A DNA stretch of 64,000 nt from JAHTBL01 sp038532735. GTDB lineage: Bacteria; Pseudomonadota; Alphaproteobacteria; Rhodobacterales; Rhodobacteraceae. The notes below the pieces were generated by a model that saw nothing but the letters and a program-made list of their open reading frames with translations, made no database searches and was not told where the DNA came from. A program made the position numbers and the translations under genes. The stretch spans positions 244,045 to 308,044 of the forward strand of contig JBCBAC010000004.1 of assembly GCA_038532735.1 (NCBI GenBank), written 5' to 3'. Numbering within the stretch: position 1 is the stretch's first letter; each line of letters opens with the position of its first letter. Below, piece after piece: positions 8,642 through 17,333 of this stretch.

Positions 8642-9546
8642 GCGATACCGACCAGATCGACGACAGTCAGGCCCCGCTGATCGAGCATCTGACCGAACTG
8701 CGCACGCGGCTGATCCGCTCTGTGCTGGCCTTTGTCGTGGCCATGGTCGCGTGCTTTACGGTGGCCGAACCGATCCTGAATTTCCTCGCTGAGCCCATCG
8801 CGGACATCCTGCGCGGACGCGGCGAAGATCCCCGCCTGATCTTCACCGCCCCGCAGGAAAAGTTCTTCGTGTTGATCCGCATCTCGGTCATCGCGGGCTT
8901 TGCACTCAGCTTCCCCGTGATCGCGCACCAGCTCTGGCGCTTCGTGGCTCCGGGCCTCTATAAGTCCGAAAAAAGCGCGTTCCTGCCCTTCATCATCGCC
9001 TCGCCGCTGCTGTTCCTGATGGGCGCCTCCTTCGCCCATTATGTCGTGACGCCCCTCGCGATGAACTTCTTCATCGGCTTCTCCGACGCGATCCCCGCGC
9101 TGACCGCGCTGGTCACAGGCGCGGATGTGGTGCCAAGCGCCGAAAGCCAGGAACTGTCCACCGTCTTCCTTGGCTCGGTGCGCGAGTCGCTGGATGTCTC
9201 GCTCAAGTTCATCTTCGCCTTTGGCCTCTGCTTCCAACTGCCCGTCCTGCTGACGCTGATGGGCAAGGCGGGCCTCGTCTCTGCCCGCGGTCTGCGCGAA
9301 GTGCGCAAATATGCCATCGTCGGCATTCTTGTCCTCGCAGCCCTCGTCACACCGCCCGATGTTGTCACGCAAATCATCCTCTTCGTTGTGGTCTATGGCC
9401 TTTACGAGGTTTCTATCTGGCTCGTCCAAGGCGTTGAGAAGAAACGCAAAAAGCAGATGCAGGAAGAAGGCCTCTGGGATGAGGAGCTTTACGGCGACGG
9501 TGATCTCGACGAAGATGACGCCGACAAGAACGGGGCGGCGAAGTGA
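8638..9546 (+). CDS. tatC: Sec-independent protein translocase subunit TatC
   Basis: A 302-residue polytopic membrane protein with six expected helices. The N-terminal signature PLIEHLTELRTRLI is diagnostic and SFPVIAHQLWRFVAPGLY is the conserved loop that binds the RR motif. The C-terminal tail (about 40 residues) is highly charged and longer than in E. coli. ATG 8638 overlaps the tatB stop, and the stop overlaps the GTG start of the next gene. All three Tat genes therefore sit in one coupled unit. Confidence 0.96.
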   Translation: MSDTDQIDDSQAPLIEHLTELRTRLIRSVLAFVVAMVACFTVAEPILNFLAEPIADILRGRGEDPRLIFTAPQEKFFVLIRISVIAGFALSFPVIAHQLWRFVAPGLYKSEKSAFLPFIIASPLLFLMGASFAHYVVTPLAMNFFIGFSDAIPALTALVTGADVVPSAESQELSTVFLGSVRESLDVSLKFIFAFGLCFQLPVLLTLMGKAGLVSARGLREVRKYAIVGILVLAALVTPPDVVTQIILFVVVYGLYEVSIWLVQGVEKKRKKQMQEEGLWDEELYGDGDLDEDDADKNGAAK

Positions 9547-10385
9547 GCAAACCCCTCAAGCGGATCGCAGCCGCTCTGGATCGCATCAGCCCGCCGCCTG
9601 CGGAGGCTCCTGATTTCGACGCCGCAGACGCGTTCGTTTGGCACACCAACCCTGACGAACTGACCCCGGTGCGACAGGTCAACCGCATCGCCCTTGATCT
9701 GTTGATCGGCGTCGACCGCTCCCGTGACACACTGCTGGAGAACACCCGCCAGTTCGCGCGCGGTCTGCCCGCCAACAACGCACTGCTCTGGGGCGCGCGG
9801 GGGATGGGCAAATCCTCCCTCGTCAAAGCGGTCCATGGGGCCGTCAATGCGGAAGGCTTGCCGCTCAAAGTGGTGGAGCTTCAGCGCGAAGACCTGCCCA
9901 GCATCACGCGGCTTCTGACCCATCTGCGCGCCTCCGATCACCGCTTTCTGCTCTTCTGCGATGACCTGAGCTTCAGCCATGACGACCAGCATTACAAATC
10001 CTTGAAAGCCGTTCTCGACGGCGGCATCGAAGGCCGCCCCGAGAACGTGCTTTTCTACGCCACCTCCAACCGCCGCCACCTGATGCCTCGCGACATGATC
10101 GAGAACGAGCGCGGCTCCGCCATCAACCCCTCCGAGGCGGTCGAGGAAAAGGTGTCATTGTCCGATCGCTTCGGCCTCTGGCTAGGCTTTCATGCCTGCA
10201 GCCAAGACGAATACCTCGCCATGATCCGCGGCTATTGCGACGCCCACGGGGTTGAGATCGACGACGCCACCCTCCGCGCCGAGGCGATCGAATGGCAAGC
10301 CACCAGAGGCGCCCGTTCGGGTCGCGTCGCATGGCAATATTTCACCGATCTGGCGGGTCGTCGTGGGGTGCAGTTGGGAGACTAG
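9543..10385 (+). CDS. DUF815-family P-loop ATPase
   Basis: A 280-residue AAA-like ATPase with Walker A GARGMGKSS (near 80-88) and Walker B LLFCDDLSF (near 138). The downstream segment VLFYATSNRRHLMPRD has the sensor-1 asparagine. GTG 9543 overlaps the tatC stop (GTGA), so it belongs to the tat transcript. The family's physiological role is not established. The conserved position next to tatC suggests, but does not prove, a link to export. Its stop shares CTAG with the convergent ASCH-like gene. Confidence 0.85.
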   Translation: MSKPLKRIAAALDRISPPPAEAPDFDAADAFVWHTNPDELTPVRQVNRIALDLLIGVDRSRDTLLENTRQFARGLPANNALLWGARGMGKSSLVKAVHGAVNAEGLPLKVVELQREDLPSITRLLTHLRASDHRFLLFCDDLSFSHDDQHYKSLKAVLDGGIEGRPENVLFYATSNRRHLMPRDMIENERGSAINPSEAVEEKVSLSDRFGLWLGFHACSQDEYLAMIRGYCDAHGVEIDDATLRAEAIEWQATRGARSGRVAWQYFTDLAGRRGVQLGD

Positions 10386-10906
10386 CCGAAAGGTTTCTTC
10401 GGCGGTTCTTCAAATGAAACGGGCAGCTTGGGGAACAAGGACGGCGTGTCTGCGGTCCCTCCTGCGCGGTCAAAGGCCAGCATCCAAGGGCTCGGCTTTG
10501 CGATGCTGCCGGCTTGCTGCCAAGCGAAATACCCAAGCGCGCCTTTTGCCGGGATCGGCTCTATCGCCACCGGGTTTTCGAGGACCAGCCCTGCCTTGCC
10601 CCCGAACCACGCGCTATCGCTTTCAGTAACGATATCAACGACATCAATCGTTCCGATTATGGCTGACCGTATCAGGGCATCGGGGCGGGGTGCTACCACG
10701 CCATGTTTGGCGAGCCGCCACAGACCCCAGCGATATTCGTCCTCTTTCATACCAGAGGCCGCATGAAGACAGATTGCGCCGGTGGTCATGCCACCTGCGC
10801 GGATCGCGCTAAGGGTTCTGTTCTCGATCACCTTGCCGCCATGCAGGATCGCCCAGGCCCAAGGCCGGCGCACCGACAGGGCGAGGGTTGGCAGGGACTG
10901 CGACAT
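10382..10906 (-). CDS. ASCH-like domain protein
   Basis: A 174-residue protein beginning TLALSVRRPWAWAILHGGKVIENRT, which matches the N-terminal motif of the ASCH superfamily (PUA-like beta-barrel thought to bind RNA or act in coregulation). A later IGTIDVVDIV strand fits the same fold. The C-terminal 40 residues are unassigned. It is convergent with the DUF815 gene and lies just downstream of nlpD in the same direction. Molecular function is unknown. Confidence 0.7.
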   Translation of the reverse strand: MSQSLPTLALSVRRPWAWAILHGGKVIENRTLSAIRAGGMTTGAICLHAASGMKEDEYRWGLWRLAKHGVVAPRPDALIRSAIIGTIDVVDIVTESDSAWFGGKAGLVLENPVAIEPIPAKGALGYFAWQQAGSIAKPSPWMLAFDRAGGTADTPSLFPKLPVSFEEPPKKPFG

Positions 10907-10936
10907 AAGGCTGAAGTAAGCCGTGCGCGCAGGGCA

Positions 10937-12115
10937 TCAATTCAAATACGGCATCGGGTCGACCGCATCGAAGCCTTTGCGAACTTCGAAATGCAGGAAC
11001 GGCGCTTCGGAGGCGCGGACTTCGGCGATCTTCTGACCCTTGCGGACCTGCGCGCCCTCAGAGACGGCGATATCGTCGATATTGGCATAGACCGTCAGCA
11101 GCCCGTCCGAATGGCGCAGCACCAGAATGGGCACCTGATCAGTATCCGCAGTGATCGCTGCCACTTCGCCACCATCGGCCGCACGCACCGGAGCACCCGC
11201 AGGTGCGCCGATATCGATGCCGTCATTCGTGCCTTTGCGGAACGCGCGGATGATCGCGCCATCGGCGGGCATCTGCATGCGTGCATCCGCATTCGCAGGC
11301 TGGGTTTGCTGCGCCCCCAAATCCGGGCTTTCCGGGCGCGGGGCGGCGGCGGCAATATCGGGGCGCTCTTCGGGCAAAGGTTGCACCGCACTGGGCGGCG
11401 TCGGTGTGGGAGACCCCGTGCCAGGCTCATTCACCGCAGCGGGCGCAGGGGCCGCACTGCCCGGCACGACCACGGGAATCAGCAGGAACTGCCCTTCGCG
11501 CACAGACATGGAGCTGTCGAGCCCGTTCCATTCCGCCAAAGAGCGGGGGCTGACATTGTAAAGCCGCGCGATGGAGAATGCGGTCTCCCCTCGTTCGACC
11601 CGGTGGCGGATCGGCTCGACGCCTGTGGGCGCATTGGGAACAACACGCGGCTGGCTGGCCTCGGCATTGGCGATGGCGCTGCCCGCAAGCTCGGTCACAT
11701 CGACCTGCGAGGGGGTCAGCGGACCGGTCGTGGCCGATCCCGTGGCGGGCGAGGGTTCGGTTACGCGGCTGGGCAGGGAGACAAGCTCCCCCTCGCGCAG
11801 CACATCGCCGGTGGTCAGCCCGTTATGGCGGGCCAGTTCATCAGGGGACAGACCAACCCGGCGGGCTACATCGGCGACAGTGTCACCGCGACGGGCCAGC
11901 GCCACTTGGTAATTCGGATAGGAAATCACCCCGCGATTGTCCGAGGGTGGCCGCGACGCGGTCGCGTTCTGCGCGGCATCTGTGGTGTCAAACCCGCCAC
12001 CCAGATCGCGGAGATCGAAATCCAGCGGTTGGTCGCAAGCGGCCAGAAACAGGCAGGTGCTGCCAAACAAAAGGGGCCGTATCAGCGGGCTGGCGGGCAA
12101 GCGGAAAACTGCCAT
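10937..12115 (-). CDS. nlpD: NlpD-like lipoprotein: two LysM domains and degenerate LytM/M23 domain
   Basis: A 392-residue predicted outer-membrane lipoprotein with lipobox LAAC at Cys27. Two LysM modules (about 67-115 and 168-215) would bind peptidoglycan. The C-terminal M23/LytM-like domain (about 285-392) has lost zinc ligands: the usual HxGxD region reads NDGID and the HxH region reads FLHFEVRK, while TVYANI replaces a Tyr-x-His. NlpD/EnvC proteins with such losses activate cell-wall amidases instead of cutting peptidoglycan. ATG 12115 is preferred to an upstream TTG because GAGGA precedes it at 8 bases. It follows surE and pcm, the classical gene order. Confidence 0.88.
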   Translation of the reverse strand: MAVFRLPASPLIRPLLFGSTCLFLAACDQPLDFDLRDLGGGFDTTDAAQNATASRPPSDNRGVISYPNYQVALARRGDTVADVARRVGLSPDELARHNGLTTGDVLREGELVSLPSRVTEPSPATGSATTGPLTPSQVDVTELAGSAIANAEASQPRVVPNAPTGVEPIRHRVERGETAFSIARLYNVSPRSLAEWNGLDSSMSVREGQFLLIPVVVPGSAAPAPAAVNEPGTGSPTPTPPSAVQPLPEERPDIAAAAPRPESPDLGAQQTQPANADARMQMPADGAIIRAFRKGTNDGIDIGAPAGAPVRAADGGEVAAITADTDQVPILVLRHSDGLLTVYANIDDIAVSEGAQVRKGQKIAEVRASEAPFLHFEVRKGFDAVDPMPYLN

Positions 12116-12165
12116 GGCGCGTGTCCTCAATCCTCTTGGCGCAGGTTGCTCCCACGCTCACGTGA

Positions 12166-12807
12166 CTACTCTTTGCCCAAACCTTCCAGAAGGGGCACAA
12201 ATCTCACGGGGCGCAATTCGTCGTAATCATAACCTGTATCACTGCGCGTCACCCGTATCAGGCTTTGCACAGCGTCCGACTGCCCCACCGGCACAACCAT
12301 GATACCCCCGATCTTGAGCTGCGCCAAGAGCGGACCGGGCGGGTCCTCTGCCGCTGCTGTCACGAGGATACGGTCAAAGGGGGCCTGGTCGGGCAGGCCG
12401 TGGCTGCCATCGGCGGTGAAAACGGTGATATTGGTGATATCCTGGGCGTCGAAAATGGCGCGCGCTTCATTCACCAGCCGCTTGTAGCGGTCGACCGTGT
12501 AGACCCGCCGCGCCAGATGGGCGAGGATCGCGGCCTGATAGCCAGAGCCTGTGCCGACCTCCAGTACCTTGTCGCGCGGGGTCACCTTCAGGGCTTGCGT
12601 CATCAGCCCCACGACCGACGGCTGGCTGATCGTCTGCCCGCAGGCGATGGGCAGGGGCATGTCCTCATAGGCGCGCTCTGCAAAAAGGCCCTTCACAAAA
12701 GGGCCGCGATCCACCTTTTCCATCGCATCCAGAACGCGTGCATCCGTCACTCCGCGCGAGCGCAGCGCGAAGAGAAACTGCATTTTGCGTTCGGCCTCAG
12801 AGGTCAT
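12166..12807 (-). CDS. pcm: Protein-L-isoaspartate O-methyltransferase
   Basis: A 213-residue SAM-dependent repair methyltransferase that converts isoaspartyl residues in damaged proteins. The SAM loop VLEVGTGSGYQAAILAHL and the upstream CGQTISQPSVVGLMTQAL segment are family hallmarks. It starts 7 bases after surE ends and is followed by nlpD, so the three are likely one operon involved in stationary-phase maintenance. Confidence 0.95.
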   Translation of the reverse strand: MTSEAERKMQFLFALRSRGVTDARVLDAMEKVDRGPFVKGLFAERAYEDMPLPIACGQTISQPSVVGLMTQALKVTPRDKVLEVGTGSGYQAAILAHLARRVYTVDRYKRLVNEARAIFDAQDITNITVFTADGSHGLPDQAPFDRILVTAAAEDPPGPLLAQLKIGGIMVVPVGQSDAVQSLIRVTRSDTGYDYDELRPVRFVPLLEGLGKE

Positions 12808-12814
12808 CGGCGCG

Positions 12815-13600
12815 TCATCCCATCTGCGCTTTCAACGCATCCAGCGTGTCATGGGCCGTCAGGTCCGCGCGCATGGGCGTGACGCTGATATAGCCGTCGA
12901 GGTTGGCCTGCGCATCGGTGCCGGGCGCGGTCGGGTGATGTTGCGGGCCGCCTTTGACCCACAGGAATTTCCGGCCCGAGGGCGCGTGATGCGGCTCAAC
13001 GCTGAATTGCGTGTCCGGGCGGCGGCCTTGGGCTGTGACCGCGACGCCTTTGACATCTGCGCCGGGGACGGGCGGGAAGTTGATGTTGTAGAAGATCGAA
13101 TAATCGCTCGGGTTGTCGAGCTGTGCGGCCATCAGCTTGCGCACCACCTCCGCGCCGTGCAAGGCCGAGGCTTCAAACGGGTTCTCCAGATCGACATTCT
13201 CAGGCCCGTAATATTGCGACAGCGCCATTGCCGGGATGCCCTGCAATGCGGCTTCCATCGCGCCGCCGATGGTACCGGAATAAAGCGTATTCTCCGCCGA
13301 ATTGTTCCCGCGATTGACGCCCGAGAGCACCAGATCCGGACGCTGCCCGTTCATCACATCATGCAGCCCCGCCAGCACGCAATCGGCAGGAGAGCCTTCG
13401 GCGGCAAAGCGGCGGTCACCCATCTGCACGATCATGGTGGGATGGGTGTAGGAGATGCAATGCCCGACGCCCGATTGCTCAAATGCGGGGGCGACGGTCC
13501 AGACCTCGCCATCGGGACCCGCAATCTCGCCGGCGATGGCGGTCAGAACTTCGAGCCCCGGTGCATTGATACCGTCGTCATTTGTAATGAGAATACGCAT
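12815..13600 (-). CDS. surE: 5'-nucleotidase SurE
   Basis: A 261-residue metal-dependent phosphatase acting on nucleoside monophosphates. The N-terminal MRILITNDDGINAPG carries the paired Asp metal ligands. SGVNRGNN (near 96) and YSGTIGGAMEA are the other conserved blocks. It is the first gene of surE-pcm-nlpD. A copy of the dispersed repeat lies just upstream. Confidence 0.96.
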   Translation of the reverse strand: MRILITNDDGINAPGLEVLTAIAGEIAGPDGEVWTVAPAFEQSGVGHCISYTHPTMIVQMGDRRFAAEGSPADCVLAGLHDVMNGQRPDLVLSGVNRGNNSAENTLYSGTIGGAMEAALQGIPAMALSQYYGPENVDLENPFEASALHGAEVVRKLMAAQLDNPSDYSIFYNINFPPVPGADVKGVAVTAQGRRPDTQFSVEPHHAPSGRKFLWVKGGPQHHPTAPGTDAQANLDGYISVTPMRADLTAHDTLDALKAQMG

Positions 13601-13653
13601 AAATCGCCCCTTTTGACCTTCCTAGGGGAGCAGGCTGCGGGCGACAAGTGTCT

Positions 13654-13676
13654 TCATCTTTGCACAAATACTCTCG
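13654..13676 (-). repeat. Dispersed intergenic repeat, copy c
   Basis: The reverse strand reads GAGTATTTGTGCAAAGATGA, matching the family core. It forms an inverted pair with copy d, 33 bases away. Confidence 0.5.
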
Positions 13677-13708
13677 CCGAAGGCACCTGAGCCGAAAGCG
13701 CGGATTTA

Positions 13709-13729
13709 GGTATTTTTGGACAAAAGAAG
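13709..13729 (+). repeat. Dispersed intergenic repeat, copy d
   Basis: This copy has TATTTTTGGACAAAAGAAG, nearly identical to copies e, f and i. It ends one base before the stop codon of the reverse-strand SDR gene. Confidence 0.5.
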
Positions 13730-13730
13730 C

Positions 13731-14375
13731 CTAGAGCGCGAGATCATTGACAATGCGTTTGGCCTCATTCGCGGGGTCAGTCAGTTTGGAGCGATCCTCG
13801 CCCGGATGAAAGCGCCCGCGTGTGGCGGTGGGCATGGCTTTGGGGTTGGCGATATCGATGCGCGGGCCGGTCTTTTTGGTCTCGGCTTGCCAGCTGCGGA
13901 CCAATGCGGTTTGCGCGGCTTTGGACGCGCCATAGCTGCCGTAAAACGGTGTGGCAATCGTGGTGTCGTCAAAGAAGACCGCGCGACCGGTCGTGCCCAA
14001 AAGCGGCGCAACATAGGCGATCAGGCGCGATGTGGCGCGGGTGTTCACGGCAAAGCTCTTATCCCAGTCTTTCTGGTTGATATGGGACGCAGGCGAGAGG
14101 GGGGCGGCATGCACTGCAGCGTGCACCCAGAGGTCGATCTTGCCCCAGCGGTCATAGATAGACTTGCACAGATGCTGCATGGCGCCGTCATTCGTGATGT
14201 CCATCGGTGCGAGCGTGGCCTCACCGCCTTTGGCCTTGATGCGGTCGTCCAGCTCTTCCAGCGCGCCGACAGTCTTTGCGACAGCAATCACGTGATAGGC
14301 GGGGGCGAGCACCTCGGCCATAGCGGCGCCAAGGCCGCGGGAGGCCCCCGTGATCAGGACGGTCTTTTGGGTCAT
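13731..14375 (-). CDS. SDR-family oxidoreductase
   Basis: A 214-residue short-chain dehydrogenase with an intact cofactor loop TGASRGLG (9-16) and catalytic YGASK (Tyr148, Lys152). It begins 3 bases after the purF stop, so it is probably co-transcribed with purF. Unlike the SDR-like protein at 2670 it should be catalytically competent. The substrate is unknown. Confidence 0.9.
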   Translation of the reverse strand: MTQKTVLITGASRGLGAAMAEVLAPAYHVIAVAKTVGALEELDDRIKAKGGEATLAPMDITNDGAMQHLCKSIYDRWGKIDLWVHAAVHAAPLSPASHINQKDWDKSFAVNTRATSRLIAYVAPLLGTTGRAVFFDDTTIATPFYGSYGASKAAQTALVRSWQAETKKTGPRIDIANPKAMPTATRGRFHPGEDRSKLTDPANEAKRIVNDLAL

Positions 14376-14378
14376 GAT

Positions 14379-15836
14379 TTATTCAGCCGCCGTTTTCATC
14401 TGGAAGCCCTGGTCGATCATGTCGCGCGGCTCCACCGGGTATTCGCCCGAGAAACACGCATCGCAATATTGCGGGGCGTTCGGGTCGCGGCCCTTGGCTT
14501 CGCCGACCGCGCGGTAGAGCCCATCGAGCGAGATGAATTTGAGGCTGTCGATGCCCAGATGATCGCGCATTTCCTCTTCGGACATCGTGGCCGCCAGCAG
14601 CTTTTCGCGCTGGGGCGTGTCGACGCCATAAAAACAGGGCCAAGCCGTGGGCGGGGAAGCGATGCGGAAATGCACTTCCTTGGCGCCCGCATCGAGGATC
14701 ATTTCCTTGATCTTGCGGGAGGTCGTGCCGCGCACAACGCTGTCATCCACAAGGATCACGCGCTTGCCCTCGATAAGCGCCCGGTTGACGTTGAGCTTGA
14801 GGCGCACGCCCATATTGCGGATCTGCTCGGTCGGCTCGATGAAGGTCCGGCCCATATACTGGTTGCGGATGATGCCCATCGCGTAGGGGATCCCGCTTTC
14901 GGCGGAATATCCGATGGCCGCGGGCGTGCCACTGTCGGGGACGGGGCAGACCAGATCGGCCTCCACTGGAGCTTCACGGGCCAGTTCCACGCCGATCTGG
15001 TGGCGGGTCTCATAAACAGAACGCCCGCCCAGAATGCTGTCGGGGCGGGAGAAATACACATGCTCGAAGATGCAGAAACGCGGTTTCGTGGGTCGGAATG
15101 GATAGCGGCTCTCAACCCCTTGATCGGTGATCACGACCATCTCGCCCGGATTGATCTCGCGCACGAACTCGGCACCGATGATGTCCAGCGCGCAGGTCTC
15201 GGAACTCAGCGCATAGCCGTCTGCAACACGGCCCAGCACCAGCGGGCGCACGCCCAGCGGGTCGCGCACACCAATGAGCTTGGTGCGGGTCATGGCCACG
15301 ACGGAGAATGCGCCCTCGACCCGGCGCAGCGCATCTTCCATGCGTTCGGGGATCGTGCGCTGCAGCGAGCGCGCCATCAGGTGAATGATGCATTCGCTAT
15401 CGGAGGATGACTGAAAGATCGAGCCACGCTCGATCAACTCGCGGCGCAGGCTCTCGGCATTGGTGATGTTGCCATTATGGGCAATCGCCGCGCCGCCCAT
15501 GGAGAACTCTCCAAAGAAGGGTTGCACGTCGCGGATGGCGGTCTGCCCCTTGGAGCCTGCTGTGGAGTAGCGCACATGCCCGATGGAGAGCGGGCCGGGA
15601 AGCGTCTCCATCAGCGACGCTTTGGTGAAATTGTCGCGCACATAGCCAAAGCGGCGGGCGGAGTTGAAGCCTTCCTCAGGATGGTGGGAGACGATCCCGC
15701 CAGCCTCTTGCCCGCGATGCTGAAGGGCGTGCAGGCCAAGGGCCACGAAATTGGCCGCATCGGTGACGCCGATCACACCAAAGACACCGCATTCTTCGCG
15801 CAATTTGTCATCATCAAAAGGATGGGCCGGGGGCAT
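14379..15836 (-). CDS. purF: Amidophosphoribosyltransferase
   Basis: A 485-residue enzyme for the first committed step of purine synthesis: PRPP plus glutamine to phosphoribosylamine. A short propeptide precedes the catalytic Cys in EECGVFGV. The Ntn-type glutaminase half contains HNGNITNAESLRREL. The phosphoribosyltransferase half has the PRPP loop VILVDDSVVRGTTSRKI. ATG 15836 matches the usual family N-terminus (PPAHPFDDDKL); an upstream TTG at 15860 is less likely. In many bacteria cvpA is immediately adjacent, but here a quorum-sensing cassette lies between them. Confidence 0.96.
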   Translation of the reverse strand: MPPAHPFDDDKLREECGVFGVIGVTDAANFVALGLHALQHRGQEAGGIVSHHPEEGFNSARRFGYVRDNFTKASLMETLPGPLSIGHVRYSTAGSKGQTAIRDVQPFFGEFSMGGAAIAHNGNITNAESLRRELIERGSIFQSSSDSECIIHLMARSLQRTIPERMEDALRRVEGAFSVVAMTRTKLIGVRDPLGVRPLVLGRVADGYALSSETCALDIIGAEFVREINPGEMVVITDQGVESRYPFRPTKPRFCIFEHVYFSRPDSILGGRSVYETRHQIGVELAREAPVEADLVCPVPDSGTPAAIGYSAESGIPYAMGIIRNQYMGRTFIEPTEQIRNMGVRLKLNVNRALIEGKRVILVDDSVVRGTTSRKIKEMILDAGAKEVHFRIASPPTAWPCFYGVDTPQREKLLAATMSEEEMRDHLGIDSLKFISLDGLYRAVGEAKGRDPNAPQYCDACFSGEYPVEPRDMIDQGFQMKTAAE

Positions 15837-15967
15837 CAGGGGGGCGTCTTGGCAGGTCAAGGAACGGGGCTCCGAATCCGTGGCAGCGAATGCCCCCTTC
15901 CTTAAGGGGTCAGATGCGCGCTGTCACGAAACTATCACAGAACACGCAGCAGGTGCGGCGATAGACC

Positions 15968-16471
15968 TTACTGAGTGAGCTTTATTGACAACGCCCGCAG
16001 CGCCTCTGTCGTGTCGACCGAGAGGTTCTGGTCAGGTGCCGTGATGTCGTGAAGCTCTTTGACGCCTGCTTCCAAAGCGTCCGCCTCGTCAGTTGTGAAG
16101 TCACGCAGGGTGCTCGCAAAACTCGCGATGCTGAGGCTGCCATTGTCTTCTAGCGCGATGGTCAGCCCGTGCTTCAACCCGAAATCAGCAGCCTGTTTCA
16201 TGACTTTGGCAGGGCTCGTATCCTCCAGATCGGCCCAGTTGATGCGGCCCTGATTGGCAAAGCCCCACAACACCGTGGGGTCCTGCAGCACCAGCCCGTT
16301 CTGGGTGTAGTGCGACATCCACTTGGCCGGATAGGTCTGAAACATGAAGCTGGGTGTCGAGAAGGTGATATGCAGCCCCACAGCAAATCCGTCCGGTGCG
16401 ATCCCGCCCAACCGTGTGAGGGTTGCGTCAACAGCGCGAATTTGCTGAACGGAGGAGCTTTTGGACGTCAA
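15968..16471 (-). CDS. Autoinducer-binding domain protein lacking an HTH (LuxR-like receptor domain only)
   Basis: A 167-residue protein matching only the ligand-binding half of LuxR regulators. The acyl-homoserine-lactone pocket residues are kept: Trp51, Tyr55, Asp64-Pro65 and Trp79, within YPAKWMSHYTQNGL and INWADL. The protein stops where the LuxR linker would enter the HTH (TEALRALS, then stop), and no HTH is encoded in the next in-frame codons. The only 5' start in this frame is TTG 16471, after an in-frame TGA, and no clear ribosome site is seen. It is divergent from luxR (108-bp gap) and resembles it in sequence. A ligand sink or heterodimer partner is plausible. Confidence 0.78.
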   Translation of the reverse strand: MTSKSSSVQQIRAVDATLTRLGGIAPDGFAVGLHITFSTPSFMFQTYPAKWMSHYTQNGLVLQDPTVLWGFANQGRINWADLEDTSPAKVMKQAADFGLKHGLTIALEDNGSLSIASFASTLRDFTTDEADALEAGVKELHDITAPDQNLSVDTTEALRALSIKLTQ

Positions 16472-16579
16472 GTTGTTGCCGTTTGGTCAATGGGTTGCGA
16501 TACTCAAGGCAGAATAGCTGAGACGAGACAGAGCGACTACCTAATTATACATTGCCTTTTGGGCAGTGCTCTGGGCGGG

Positions 16580-17209
16580 ATGAGGAATTTGATAGACCTA
16601 GAAGAGCTGAGACTGCTCGCGCCGGCGGGCTATCATATCGCCGTGCGCATGGGCTTTGTCTTTCCCGCAGAAGAGCATAACGGAATGCCGCCTGACTGGG
16701 TCCGCCATTATACCGCGCGGGGCTTTATGATGCAGGATCCGATCTTGCGTTGGGCGTATGCGGAAACCGGCCAGACGCTGTGGAGTGCGCTGACAGATCA
16801 CGACCCGTTTGACATTCTGGGTCAGGCGCGCGGCTTTGGGCTGACCTATGGCGTGGCGATCAGCCTGCGCGATACACCCAAGCCCAGCGGCACCGGAGCC
16901 GAGCAGGGCAATCGCAGCTTCGGCTCTTTCGCGCGACACGACCGGGAGTTCACAGATGCCGAGATCGCCCGGCTGCACGATATCCTGCAAGACCGTCAAA
17001 GTGCGCTCACGCCCCCCACGAACCTGACGGAAGCCGAGCTGGAGGCGCTGCGCTTTGCGCGCGATGGGATGCTGCTGAAAGAGATCGCGCATCAGCTGGG
17101 CGTCTCGGAAGGGGCGATCAAGCAGCGGCTCAAAAGCGCCAAGGTCAAGCTGGACGCGCGCAATTCGACCCATGCGATTGCCAAGGCCACGCAGTTTGGC
17201 CTGATCTAG
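16580..17209 (+). CDS. LuxR-family autoinducer-responsive transcriptional regulator
   Basis: A 209-residue quorum-sensing regulator. The N-terminal autoinducer-binding domain has Trp40, Tyr44, Asp53-Pro54 and Trp68. The C-terminal LuxR HTH spans about 145-205 (LTEAELEALRFARDG, then IAHQLGVSEGAIKQRLKSAKVKL). It is followed 124 bases later by the luxI-type synthase on the same strand, the standard cognate arrangement. ATG 16580 is the first ATG giving a normal family N-terminus. The frame is open further 5' but without homology. Confidence 0.92.
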   Translation: MRNLIDLEELRLLAPAGYHIAVRMGFVFPAEEHNGMPPDWVRHYTARGFMMQDPILRWAYAETGQTLWSALTDHDPFDILGQARGFGLTYGVAISLRDTPKPSGTGAEQGNRSFGSFARHDREFTDAEIARLHDILQDRQSALTPPTNLTEAELEALRFARDGMLLKEIAHQLGVSEGAIKQRLKSAKVKLDARNSTHAIAKATQFGLI

Positions 17210-17291
17210 GCGCCCCTGCATACGCAGTATTTTCAGCTGAATGCCCCCGAAAATCTGGGTCGTCTGCTTTGTTTTATGTTCACAGACCCCC

Positions 17292-17319
17292 ATGGCGGCG
17301 ATTAACTCTGAGTCGCCAT
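17292..17319. promoter_or_regulatory. Imperfect dyad directly upstream of the luxI ribosome site
   Basis: ATGGCG and CGCCAT are separated by 16 bases, with the right arm two bases before the AAGGAG ribosome site of the synthase gene. It could be a lux-box-like operator or an RNA hairpin near the ribosome site. Its 28-bp span is longer than the usual 18-20-bp lux box. Confidence 0.3.
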
Positions 17320-17333
17320 AAAGGAGAACTAAA

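Noticed and set aside
7813..9429. 538-codon open frame on the reverse strand
   Set aside because: It lies fully opposite tatABC, whose proteins are clear. The antisense product is a compositionally biased artefact of high GC codon use.
13716..15410. 564-codon forward open frame
   Set aside because: It is antisense to purF and the SDR gene and has no recognisable domain.
15861..15967. Possible riboswitch before purF
   Set aside because: Only a small hairpin (CCCCTT-CCTT-AAGGGG at 15894-15909) is present; no purine-aptamer junction could be recognised.
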